A DNA stretch of 64,000 nt from Phaseolus vulgaris (taxonomy: Eukaryota; Streptophyta; Magnoliopsida; Fabales; Fabaceae): positions 21,534,716 to 21,598,715 of the forward strand of contig NC_023759.2 in assembly GCF_000499845.2 (NCBI RefSeq), read 5' to 3'. Under the pieces are notes generated by a model. That model worked only from the letters and a program-made list of their open reading frames with translations. It did no database searches and was not told the origin of the DNA. Shown piece by piece: positions 21,841 to 32,658 of this stretch. A program made the position numbers and the translations under genes. How positions within the stretch are numbered: position 1 is the stretch's first letter; each line of letters opens with the position of its first letter.

Positions 21841-22655
21841 AAGCATGGTGAAGACACCACAAGACAGGACACGTAAAGACCTAGTAAAGATGAAAAGCGG
21901 GAATTTCTAAGATAATCTCTCATACATATATACTTCTCCAAGGCTTCGGCGTTGTACTCCAAGCTAATCAAAGCGGCAGTGTCAAAGCCTCCCGCCTCAG
22001 CCAAGATCCGGCATACCACCTGGTCGTTCAAGGGTAGCCTCTTGAAAGGCTTGGACTTCAAGGCTCTCGTCTCCCTTACCCAGTACAGTGGAAAACCACC
22101 CGGAAGACACGAGATCGGAACAGCAGACTTTGAAAAATCTACCCTTCCACCCTGTGAAGGAGTTCTGGAAGGGAGTTAGCAGAACCCTGCCGGGAACGTT
22201 GCTGAGGGTCACCCAGAGGTTGTTCCTTTGCCTCTTCACCTCAAAGAAGTGAAGAAAGATGTCAACCGAGGGTGCGCACCCCAGAAAGCCAAAGAGTATG
22301 TCGAAGGCTTTGACGAAAGCCCAGCTATTAGGGTACAACTGGGCTGGAGTAGCGTTAATCTCTGTCAGTAGTTCCCTCTCATACCTGGAGAAGGGCAGGC
22401 GCACGCCGATGCTTTTGAAGACCACTTGGTAGAAGTAGAAGAAGGGGACCCCGTCGTTGGCTCGTTCGTCTCCGCACACCGGCTCCCCTAAGGTGCAAGG
22501 GAGCACAGTGATATCCTCATCATGCCTCTTCGCGAAGGCACGATGATCGTAGGAGCACGGATCTCCCATGTGTTCCCTTACGGCCCTGGTGGAGAGTAAG
22601 CTGGAGCATTCGTCGAGGAGCTCGCGCGAGGCCCTGGAGGGAGATGAGATCGCCA
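21840..22655 (-). pseudogene. Extra antisense gene fragment inside C (exon 1 only)
   Basis: Reading leftwards from about 22655, this encodes the exon 1 domain of the antisense gene (ELLDECSS, PCTLGEPVCG, RYERELLTEIN, PSVDIFLHFFEVK, FTGWKGRFFKV). A frameshift lies near 22095. It ends near a GTATG donor-like site at about 21925. It resembles the copy in D more than the complete copy in C, for example PCTLGEPVCG where the other has PGTPGEPVCV. No exon 2 follows. To the right it stops at a piece of LTR sequence, so it appears to be a foreign fragment acquired by recombination. Confidence 0.72.
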
Positions 22656-22659
22656 GAAG

Positions 22660-23303
22660 CTAAGTAAGCCATCGGCAGGGGTGCTCCCCGATACCCATGG
22701 GAGAGAAAGACCATGGAGGGAGCGACCCCATGGGGGGCTTCGAGCCTTCCCGGTGCTTGGCGTTTCTAGACACCCTGAGGACGATACGGCACTGCGGTAG
22801 TAGGCCTCTCCTTAGGCGTGGGCGCCAAGCACCCAGAATCAAGGGACAAATCGCCTTGGTGTTTGAGACACTCCATGGACGATACGGCGCTGTTAGACAG
22901 GCCTCTCTATGGACGTGGGACTGAAGCGCGACCTTGTCCCAAGTGTTTAGGACCCAGAGCAGGTCTCGACTTTTGCGTTTGCAGCAAGGGCGGAGTGGCT
23001 AGCGCCTTCACGAGGCAGAGGCCTCATAGATACGAAGGCTGAACAGGTTTGAGGGGCGCGTTAGAAGTGAGGCGTGATCACCCGACACAGCGTAAGAAAC
23101 AGGTAAAAGTACAGGTAAAGCAATTGAAGCTTACAAAAATAGAGAGCGAAGGTGAAAATATCTGCAAAACAGCGCTCAACGCCTCAGAAGTATGCAAGCG
23201 TTACACAAGTGCAAATGTTTCAAAAGATTTACAAGTTTATCAAAGGTTGGCAAGAACAAATATAAAGCACAAAAGGTAAAGGTGGCGGATGAAAGTTGGC
23301 GTT
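22660..23303 (+). repeat. Mosaic spacer of C including a small LTR fragment
   Basis: The words around CCCCGATACCCATGG and AAAGACCATGGAGGGAG at about 22680-22725 match the inside of the C-type LTR (14788-14815). From about 22765 to 22990 the sequence matches the spacer of E at 31805-32020 (for example GACACTCCATGGACGATAC). No gene is seen. It looks like a patchwork of recombination products. Confidence 0.6.
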
Positions 23304-25667
23304 TCAGTCATCCAATTCGAGGGGCACGACACGTCCGTTGACGACATGGTGGGTGGGATCGCAATTAGAAACATTAATCCCCGGGTTCTCGCAGGCGGCC
23401 TGGGCCAAAGCCTCCTTGAATCCCTCCTCGAAGGTGTCAGCCATGTCATTGATGAGTGCCTTCTTGACCTTCTCCAACTCCTTGATGGTAGAGTCCCCGG
23501 AGGCCACCTACTTCTCCAGAGCCTCCTACTCCACTCGGAGCCTGTTGACCTCAGTTTGCAGCTTGTCATGGTCAACCTGGAGAAGGCCCAATGTCTTGGC
23601 CTGGGTAGCCATTTCCTCCTCCATCCACTCCAGTCTTTCCGCCTGCCCATAGCACTGATCCTCCAAGTCCTTCTGAAGCTCTTCGAAGGCCTCAGCCATG
23701 TCCTGGAGATCCGTTATTTGAACTTGGAGAGACACTTCCTAGACGTAGAAGTCAGCCTGAAGTTCCATCGCCTCGCCTAGTTGCCTGTCAGCCTCCTCTT
23801 TGGCCTCTTGGGCCAACTTCAAAGAGGCTTGATAGGCCTCATTTTGGCGTCCCAAAGCTTCCTTCTCCTCCTCCAGAGCGACCACTTTTTCTTTTAGGGC
23901 CTGGAGGGCATGTGTGTTTGAAGCGGCATTTCTAGCTTGGACGCGCCAATCAAGGGCCACCGCCAAGAAGGCTCCCAAGTAGAAGGGCATTCCTTCTTTC
24001 CTGTCGGAGCCTTCTGGCATCAATCCTCCGTTGAAGCCCCTCATCAGGTGCATGATTGGAGGAGGAATGGCAATAAGATCGGGGGCAGCAGAAACGGAGG
24101 CAGGAACAGCAGAAGCCTCTGCTGGTGGTGGAGGTGCAGCAGACTCGGCCCCTTCGCCTTTTTCCTCTTGGACTATTATGGGTTGGGGAGAGGTATCACT
24201 AGGGGGATTGTCCCTGAAGGAATCCCCTCCATGGGGTGATGCTGCTGGTAGGATGGGAACCCTAACAGCCTTTCTCCTCTTGAAGACTACCCCACCGTCA
24301 AAGTTCTCGTCATCGGAGAGGACCTCAAACACCCTTTTCCCTTTGTCAAGGGGGTTGGAACAGGTGATGAGGCCACAGCCAGTGGGACTGCAGGGATGGG
24401 TGGAGGTGAATTGGGTGTTTGAAGTATTTGGGGGCTACGTGGGGGTGGTGAAGATGGGCCTAGTGGAGTCTCGGTGGTGGTTGGTGTTGGTGAGGGCGAG
24501 GATAATGGGAGGTTTGGGTCAGCAGTGGGGGTGGTGGAAGCACCAGCCTTGGAGGCGCGAGCAGCCTTCAGTGCTCTCGCCATGACCATCCTCTTAGATG
24601 AATCCATCACTGATCCTGCATTCAGACAAACCAAAGAACAGGAGTTAAAGCCACGCCAGACCAAGAACAAGGCGTCAGTTACACACAAAGCACAGCGTAC
24701 CAATCCCACTACCAACGCAGTTATACAGATCCACAAGGCAGGCAGGTAAATGAAATAGAAAGAGTACAAATGAACACTTAGCAATGAGGGAGACATGTGG
24801 AGAAGGCCAACAGTACAAGCATGATGCAATAAAGCACAGATAAGAAAGGAAGGACAAAAGGCAACAAGGAATGAGCCTCCCTACCAAAATAGGTGGACAG
24901 GGTGTACGCGTTGTACTCACACGCTATGAGCTTCAGCGTGTCAAAAACAATCCCCAGGCCATCCAAGGCCTCACATACCCCCCTCTATCAGCGGAAGACA
25001 GTTCATCCAGGGCCTTAGGCTTGAGCAGCTTGGGATGCTCTGTCCAGTATAGGGGGAAGCCATCCAAGGCTGTGGGGTCCTGTTTGGCGCAGCACACCCT
25101 GAAGAATTTTCCTTTCCAGCCTTTGTACGAGTTCTGGAAGAGGGAGAGGATGATCCTGCCAGCGATCCCGGGAAAGCTCACCCAGAGGCTTTTCCCTTGC
25201 TTCTTCACCTCGAAGAAATGTAGAAAGACGTCCACAAAAGGAAGAACGCCTAGATATCCACAGAGAATTTGAAAGGCCCGAACGAAGGCCCAGCTATTAG
25301 GATATAGCTGGGCGGGGGCCGTGTTGATCTCCGTGAGGAGTTCCCTCTCGAAGGGTGTAAATGGAAGGCGCACACCAACGCGTTTGAATACAGTTTGGTA
25401 CATGAAGAAAAAGGGGGCCCTACCCCTGGGTCTGTCATCCACACAAACGGGTTCCCCCGGTGTGCCGGGGCGGACGGAGATGTGAGCATCATGGGTGCGG
25501 CAAAAGGCGTTGAAGTTGTATAAATGAGGGTCACCCCGATGGTTCTCCAGATCCTCAAAGGTTGTCAAGGTGGTGCATTCATTTAAGAGATCGTCAGAGG
25601 CCCATTTATTGAAGGCCTTGTAGTTGGTCTTGGGGGGAGAACTGGACTTCGGTTTCGAGCGCACCAT
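23304..25667 (-). pseudogene. Antisense extra gene (aORF) of C, full length, near-intact exon 1
   Basis: Exon 1 is 25667-24885 (ATG at 25667). The intron is 24884-24616 (GTAGGG...GCAG, 269 bases). Exon 2 is 24615-23304. Exon 1 carries the globular domain (PFFFMYQTVFKRVGVRLPF, FERELLTEIN, FLHFFEVKKQGK, YKGWKGKFFRV, GFPLYW) with one base gained in a G run near 24990. Exon 2 starts GSVMDSSKR, then a Pro/Ser/Thr-rich stretch, a frameshift near 24345, the acidic/basic module SDDENFDGGVVFKRRK and a coiled coil from about 23900 to 23450. TAG stops lie near 23742, 23529 and 23511. The C-terminus contains VVNGRVVPLELDD. Only a handful of lesions separate it from an open gene. Role unknown; I see no catalytic motif. 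Confidence 0.82.
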
Positions 25668-26412
25668 GATGCGGATAAATAGCTGAAGAGAGAAGAAAGG
25701 AAAAGGGTTTTAACAAGCGATGCCAAGGCAGAAAGGGGAAGAGAAACCCTAGAAAATGCCACCCACGCGAAGAAACCCAGAAAGGGGGTGAAGAGAGCGT
25801 AGAAGAACGAAGGAGCGAAAAGAATACAGAAATGCAGAAACATAAACAGTCACAGGCAGTTCATACACAACAATGTAACGCAATGAAGAAGAAGAGCCAT
25901 GAAGGTAGAAAAATCATACCTTTGAACGTGTGGGTCGGTGGTTGTTGAGGAAGCGCAGAGGGAGCAGCGATCGCTAGAATTCCAGAGAAAGAGAGATGAA
26001 CAGTAGCGCCCAATGCGAAAGAGTGAATAGAACAGTGTTTGGGGCGCAGGATTTCGAAGTCTTAAACGTTACACTTGCAATCCAAGAGGCGCTAATTTGG
26101 GACCGTGCGATTGAGCCGCGTGTCAAAGGATTAGGCGCTCAGTGGGAGCGCAAGAGACTCTTGAGGCTGACCGCATGATGAACCACGTGGCGAGCGATTA
26201 AGCGTGGCCCCAAAAAGGTGGCTTTCCCCGTTTCAGGGGATGTCCAATCAACCATAAAGAGCACCCAATGGTTCAGAGAATGTCACGTCAATAGTTTGAG
26301 GAGTGTCACGTCAGCAAGAATGACACGTCACTAGGATGCCACGTGGATGGCGTGGGCGAGGCCTTAGTCTTTTCGCTGAAAACAAGTCATCAGCTTAAGA
26401 CTGGGGGGCTTG
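25668..26412. promoter_or_regulatory. Spacer between antisense gene and 3' LTR of C: ACGT-core cluster and polypurine-like tract
   Basis: No coding sequence. ACGT-core motifs cluster at 26175-26350 (CCACGTGGC, GTCACGTCA twice, ACACGTCAC, CCACGTGGA). The strongest match between subfamilies is the last 50 bases, ending AAGACTGGGGGGCTTG at the LTR edge (26397-26412). That position is where plus-strand synthesis is primed, so it is the likely polypurine tract. The ACGT cluster lies upstream of the antisense gene and may be its promoter. Confidence 0.55.
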
Positions 26413-27576
26413 TGTACCGTCCCGTACCCGGGCGTTGACAAAGTCAAGGTCAAAGTTAGCGTCGAGGTCAAAGTCAACATAAGGCGTCGCCTAGGTCAGG
26501 CAACGCCAAGTGCAGGCGTCGCCAAGAGGAAGCGTCGCCAAGATAAGAAGTCGCCTAGGGCGGGCGTCGACAAGGTAGGGCGTCGCCAAGGTAAAATGTC
26601 ACAAGAGCAAGGCAACCACAGTGTTGCTCCCCGATACCCATGGGTAGGAAAGACCATGGAGGGAGTGACGCCGTGCGAAGGCCTCAAACCCCGATAACCC
26701 GGGGCAGCCATAAAGGGAAGAGAAAGGTCGCTTCAAAGCCATAGTACTAGCGCCAGTGGAGAGCAATCTGACTCGTGAAGTGCCCATGTCGCCCCAGATA
26801 GGCCCTTGGGATAGTTGCGACTCATGAGAAGGGTCACGCCCAGGGGTAGCCAGGTGCAGGGTACGAGAGGAAGGTAGATACGCTCTCAAAGCGAGTGACT
26901 AGAGGTTTGGGGGCATGAGTTGGCACCCAAAAAGTCACCCCTCGCGCAGATGCACTCCCTGGATGGAGGACTCACACGAGGAAATACCCCCAAGTAGGGT
27001 CACGGTGCTGTGAGGCCCTCCACGTGTAATAGCAGCCAAGTCAGAATAGAAACATCAATTTGTCAGGTATAAGGTAATTAAAGTTATTTAATAAAGTTTA
27101 CATTTCGAGCGTTTAAGGTACTTTAAATGCTCCAAGCGGTTTAAACGTCTTAAAGGCGCTGAACGTTTCATAACCTTAAATGCGCTTTAAATGCTAGAGT
27201 AGTTTAAATAGAACCTTGGACGTGGGAAACAGGGTTCGAACTTTTGGCATACTTTCCCAGAATACACTCTAGTTGCTTGCTCGAGTCTTGAGGCTACGCA
27301 CAAGGGACTGGAGAGAGGTTGTTTGCCAGAGGGAGAAAAGACACACAACGCACAGTTTCGTTTACCACCTTTAGAGTTCCATTCACGGTGCTCCGATACG
27401 GAGGTGTAGAGTTTTTGGTGTTTCTCGCCAGCTGACTTGAGCGTCGGAGTGCAAAAGGCCGCTAGGGCGCCCTTTTGTCCTTCTTTGCAGGTATCCACAG
27501 GTAGCCAGAGGGAATGTGTCCCTAGCTGACGGGCAAGGTTGCGCACAAAGACGTCCCAGGTCAACCGGCTGGAACA
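26413..27576 (+). repeat. 3' LTR of element C
   Basis: It aligns end to end with 14579-15736. Differences include an extra 17-bp GGCGTCGCC unit near 26575 and a missing 10-bp AAGACGCTTT unit near 27190, plus roughly 2-3% substitutions by eye. It is followed by AAAAT, the target duplication. Confidence 0.93.
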
Positions 27577-27867
27577 AAAATAAATAGTCCCAGGCAGTTA
27601 TGAGATCAATACAGTAAAGTGTAAGGAGGATCGGAGTAGAAAAATCGTACCTTTGTGATTGGAAGTGGGAAAGGCGCGAGCTTTCGTAAAGAGGAAGAGC
27701 GCAAAAGATGCAGAGGTTACAGAGAAGATGAACAGTAAGAAGGAATGCAAAGAGTGAAAGAAAACAGTGGTTTGAAGCGCGCGTTTTTGAAAGATGTAAC
27801 GTTAACTTGAAGCGCTAACGACACTCATCCCCAGCCATAGGATCATGCCACGTGTCGGGAGATTAGC
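27577..27867 (+). mobile_element. Remainder of element D's spacer after the C insertion
   Basis: AAATAGTCCCAGGCAGTT continues the D sequence broken at 14578 and aligns with the spacer of E at 35170-35470. It ends near GGGAGATTAG, where the homology stops and pol of E begins. The 3' LTR of D, expected a few hundred bases further on, is missing. Confidence 0.78.
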
Positions 27868-30800
27868 ACAGATTGGCGGCAAAACGTTCAAGCTGGGGCG
27901 CTTGTTGAGCCAAGAAGAACAGGACGGAGTGGTGGAGGTGATTTCACGCCACTTAGACGCTTTTGCGTGGTCCGCCTCAGACATGCCGGGCATCGACCCC
28001 GACTTTTTATGCCACCATCTTAGCATGGACGCCACGGTTCACCCTGTGCGACAGAGGAGGAGAAAGTTTAACGAAGAGAGGCGCCTCGTGGTAAAGAAAG
28101 AGACACAGAAGTTGTTGAGTGTCGGACACATCCGGGAAATACAATACCCCGAGTGGCTGGCCAACATTGTTCTGGTGAAGAAAGCAAACGGAAAATGGAG
28201 GATGTGTGTGGACTTCATAGATTTGAACAAGGCGCGCCCCAAGGATTCCTATCCACTACCCAGCATCGACGCCCTGGTGGATAGTGCCTCGGGTTGCGAG
28301 ATGCTGAGCTTTTTGGACGCTTTTTCAGGTTACAACCAGATCAAGATGCACCCAAGGGACGAGGGTAAAACAACATTCATGACAGAGACATGTAGCTACT
28401 ACTACAAGGTAATGCCGTTTGGGATAAAGAATGCAGGCGCCACCTACCAGAGGTTAATGGATAAGGTCCTGGCGCCTATGTTAGGCAGGAACGTACAAGC
28501 CTACGTGGATGACATGGTGGTAGCTTCCTGCGATAGGAGGCAACATACAACAGATCTGGAAGAATTGTTTGCCACCATCTCAAAGTATCGCCTCAAACTA
28601 AACCCTGAGAAGTGTGTCTTTGGGGTTGAGGCGGGAAAGTTTTTAGGCTTCATGCTTACGGAGAGGGGAATTGAGGCAAACCTTGATAAGTGCGCAGCCA
28701 TCATCGCTATGAGGAGCCCGACATCAGTGAAAGAAGTGCAACAACTGACAGGGCGAATGGCAGCATTATCAAGGTTCGTTTCCACAGGAGGAGAGAAGGG
28801 GCATCCCTATTTCCAGTGCCTCAAGAGAAATAGCCGTTTTGCGTGGCCTGACGAGTGTGAAGCAGCATTCCTCAAGTTGAAAGAATACTTGGTGACACCA
28901 CCAGTGCTTTGCAAACCAGTGGCAGGCATGCCCCTCCGACTGTACTTTGCGGTAACAGAGCGGGCCATCAGCTCTGTGCTAGTCCAAGAGCAAGACCAAG
29001 TACAGAGGCCCATCTATTTCGTAAGACCAAGTACGCTGGAGAAGGCAGCATTGGCCGTGGTATTCTCGGCCAGGAGGCTCCGCCACTACTTTCATAGTTT
29101 TACAGTAGTGGTGATGACGAACTTGCCCATCCAAAGGATACTACAGAAACCTGACGTTGCTGGAAGGATGGTTCACTAGGCAGTGGAGTTGTCAGAGTTC
29201 GATATTCAGTATGAGCCCAGGGGTTCCATCAAAGGGCAGGTGTTTGCAGATTTTGTTGCAGAGCTCTCACCAGGAGGCGTTCAAGAGGCGGAGGCAGGCT
29301 CCCAGTGGATGAGTCCTCCAATCAGCAAGGGAGTGGTGCGGGCATAGTCTTGGAGGGACCCAACGGGGTGTTAATTGAGCAAGCCCTACGCTTCGCCTTC
29401 AAAGCAAGCAACAATCAGGCTGAATATGAGGCGCTGATCGCCGGAATGCTCTTAGCCAAAGAGATGGGTGCGCAGAGCCTTGTGGTAAAGAGTGATTCGC
29501 AGTTAATAACGGGACAGGTGACAGGGGAGTTTCATGCAAAGGACCCCCAGATGGCGACGTACCTAAAGTATGTGGAGATGCTAAGGGGGGCTTTTGTCGC
29601 CTTTGAGCTAGTACATGTCCCAAGAGAGCAGAATGCCAAAGCTGACCTGCTTGCCAAGCTTGCCAGCTCAGGCAAGAGGGGTAGACATAGGACAATAATC
29701 CAAGAGACGCTCAAAGCTCCGTGGAAATTCGTGGAAGATAACAGGGTGGACGTCCTCCATGTTTGTGCAGCAAAAGGGAGACCGAGGAGTCATCGTTCTT
29801 TGACCCAAGATACGATGAAGGCACCTCGCATCAGCACATATGCAGACGTACCCGCAGAAGGAAAACATGTGCAAGTATGCACTTTGGTCGAGGGAGACAC
29901 TTGGATGACACCATACAGGCGGTACCTGGCAGACGGGATTCTCCCAGCGGAACCAGAAGAAGGTAAAAAGATCAAGAGGAACGCTGCAAGGTATACCCTG
30001 GTAGATGGGATGTTGTTCAGGCACAGGTTCACGCACCCTATCCTGACATGCGTAAGCGGCGACGAGTGCACCAGGATAATGGCTGAACTCCACGAAGGTA
30101 TCTGTGGGAGCCACGTAGGAGGAAGGTCTTTAGCTTCTAAAGTGATACGTGCCGGCTTCTACTGGCCAACAGTGAAAGAGGATTGCGTGCGGCACGCCCA
30201 GTGTTGCAAGCAGTGTCAGAGGCACGCTGATTGGCACAAGACGCTGCCAGAGGAGTTGAGATCCATATATAGTCCATGGCCCTTTCATACGTGGGGAATC
30301 GACATCCTAGGCCCGTTCCCACTAGTGGTAAGACAAATGAAGTACTTGATTGTCGCCATTGAATACTTCACCAAGTGGATAGAGGCGGAGCCCGTGGCCC
30401 AGATTACCGCGCACAAGGTGCAGCACTTTGTTTGGAAGAACATCGTATGTCGCTTCGGTGTGCCTAAGCGGCTGGTGTCCGACAATGGTACCCAGTTTGC
30501 AAGCCAACAACTGAGAAACCTGTGCGCAGAGGTAGGCATCAAGCAGGTGTTCGCATCAGTCGAACACCCCCAGACAAATGGGCAAGTAGAGTTTTGCTGA
30601 AAGGACTGAAGAGAAGATTAGAGAAAGCTAAAGGGGCGTGGGCAGAAGAAGTGCCAAGGATTGTGTGGGCGTACCACACCACACCCCAATCTGCCACCAT
30701 GGAGACGCCTTTCAGTCTAGTATACGGGTCAAACGCGATGATCCCAGTCGAGATCCACGAAAGCTCGCCACGTTACCAGAATTTCGTGGCTGAAGAATCC

Positions 30801-31115
30801 AATGACGAAAGGCGAGTTAATATGGACTTACTAGACGAAGCCAGGGAGGAAGCAAGAATAAAGGCTGAGGCAGTAAAGAGAAGAGTGGAGCGACAGTATA
30901 GCTCCAAGGTGAAACCGCGGCAATTCCAGGTTGGTAACTCAGTCATGAGGAAGGCTCACCCATATGAGCTGGAGAATAAGTTGTCTCCCAAATGGACCGA
31001 ACCCTTCAGAGTCACCGAAGCCAAGGGGAATGGTTCATACAATCTAGAGACTTTGGAAGGAGGTCGCATTTCGCGCAGCTGGGACGCGGCCAATTTGAAA
31101 TTTTATTTCAGTTAA
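27868..31115 (+). pseudogene. pol remnant of element E (RT to integrase)
   Basis: RT has YVDDM (about 28501). A deletion of about 30 bases near 29030 removes part of the first RNase H and is accompanied by a repeated AGACCAAGTAC. TAG at 29177 replaces Trp. A 13-base deletion between two AGTGGATG copies near 29310 destroys the start of the second RNase H and its Asp. Integrase runs with HHCC, GIDILGPF and SDNGTQF intact to QTNGQVE, where a deletion at 30595 breaks the frame next to the catalytic Glu. The remainder to 31115 includes the GPF-type tail, changed to WTEPFRV. The preceding frame in the D spacer is fused by chance and supplies an ATG at 27845. Confidence 0.9.
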
Positions 31116-32658
31116 GTTATGTCAGTTGAGAATAATGAAATACAAGTTGTAAAGGGGACACTCTTTTTCCCTCTCGGGGGTTTTTTAATGAGGTCACCTA
31201 AGTAAAAAAGAAGTTCAAGAAAGCTTTGTCTCAGTTTTGTCTCCTCCCACTCAAAGTGTAAGACCAAAGGCTAAAGAAACAAAAGACAAAGACTCAAAGT
31301 AGCGTCAGGCGTCGCTAAGATGAGGCATAGCCAAGATTGGGGCGTCGCCAAAACAAGGCATCGCCAAGATTGGGCGTCGCCAAACATAGGCATCGCCGAG
31401 CAGGGAGCACACATCAGAATTCGAAGCAAGCAGTAAGAGCACACGCGTGCACCTAGAGGTCAAGATGAGAGGTATGTCCAACATAAGGTGCGATCCGGGA
31501 GCCTAGTCCTTGAGCAGGGGTTAAGGGATTCCTTCGGGACGCCCCCTCCTCGGGTATGAATAGCTAGCCCCGGTATCAGGCATTTGGTGAGCTAAAATCC
31601 GAGAGCTTAGTCCTTGAGCAGGGGTTAAGGGATTCCTTCGGGACGCCCCCTCCTCGGGTATGAATAGCTAGCCCGGTATCAGGCATTTGGTGAGCTAAAA
31701 TCCGAGAGCTTAATCCTTGAGCAGGGCTTAAGGGATTGCTTCAGGACGCCCCCTCCTTAAGTATGAATAGCTAGCCCCGGTATCAGATGTGAACACTTCG
31801 CCTTGGTGTTTGTAGACACCCTGAGGACGATACGGCGCTGCTGTAATAGGCCTCTCCTCAGGCGTGGGCACCAAGCACGAAGAGATAAGGGACAAGTTGC
31901 CTTGGTGTTTGAGACACTCCATGGACGATACGTGCTGTTACACAGGCCTCTCCATGTGCGTGGGCCCCGAAGCGCGACTTTTGTCCCAAGTGTTAGACAC
32001 GCTAAGGACACCCAGAGCAGGTCTCTCCTCAAGCGTGAACACACATCACAGGAGAGATAAGCCCTCCACGCCCTCGAGCGATGTCGAGGCCACATAAAAA
32101 TAGATACGTCCTCCCTCGCCCTTGAGTGACGTCGAGGCCAGAGAAGAGACGAGACCCCCCTTTCCATCTTGAAGGGATGGAAAAGCCAGCTGTGCTTTGG
32201 GCAGTAAGTGCCTGAGGGCTCGAAACATGTAAGTAGAAAGCCGGTTGAAGGCTTTCATGAGCCCAGAAGGCCAGGGAGAATCAAAGAGTAAGAAGAAGCG
32301 TGAAAGCGTGAGATGCCAAAGGCAAGGAAAATACGAGGGCCAAGGGAAGTTCTAAGAGAAAAGATCAGGAGAAGGGGATGCATCGCGACTCAGAAGGAAA
32401 GTAAAGAGAGAAGGGAGCGTGCTACCTAAGGGGTTATGATCAAAGCTTCGAAGAGGTGTAGAGTGGATAACGCATTCATTATGGTAAAGAAAGTAGAAAC
32501 AGATGAAAAGACGAGAGAAGATAAAAGCATACAGGTGTAAAGACAAAATTCAAAAGGGAGTTAAATAAGCAAGGTAAATTGTCAGAATTACCAACAAGTT
32601 CAAATGTATGTACAAAATTGAGGGAAAAATTCAAAAAGATGTATCAATTAAGCATTCT
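31116..32658 (+). repeat. Post-pol spacer of E with two kinds of tandem repeat
   Basis: GGCGTCGCCAA-type units lie at about 31305-31400. A second array of 103-104 bp units (starting AGTCCTTGAGCAGG) occupies 31505-31608, 31609-31711 and a partial 31712-31790. The first two units are almost identical, so the expansion is recent. From 31800 to about 32230 the sequence resembles the spacer mosaic of C and D. No gene is seen. Confidence 0.75.

Larger units (their letters stand above)
14579..27576 (+). mobile_element. Element C, complete Tat-type Ty3/gypsy insertion nested in D
   Basis: It is bounded by LTRs of 1158 bp (14579-15736) and 1164 bp (26413-27576), both TGTACC...GAACA. It is flanked by the direct repeat AAAAT at 14574-14578 and 27577-27581. 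The flanks join into one continuous sequence that matches the uninterrupted spacer of E around 35165, which proves insertion into D. The LTRs differ by roughly 2-3% by eye plus two small indels. Order: LTR, tRNA-Lys primer site, gag, pol, spacer, antisense gene fragment, complete antisense gene, polypurine-like tract, LTR. Confidence 0.93.

Noticed and set aside
31505..31790. Centromeric satellite
   Set aside because: Only about 2.7 units, confined to the spacer of E. Reported only as a possible seed.
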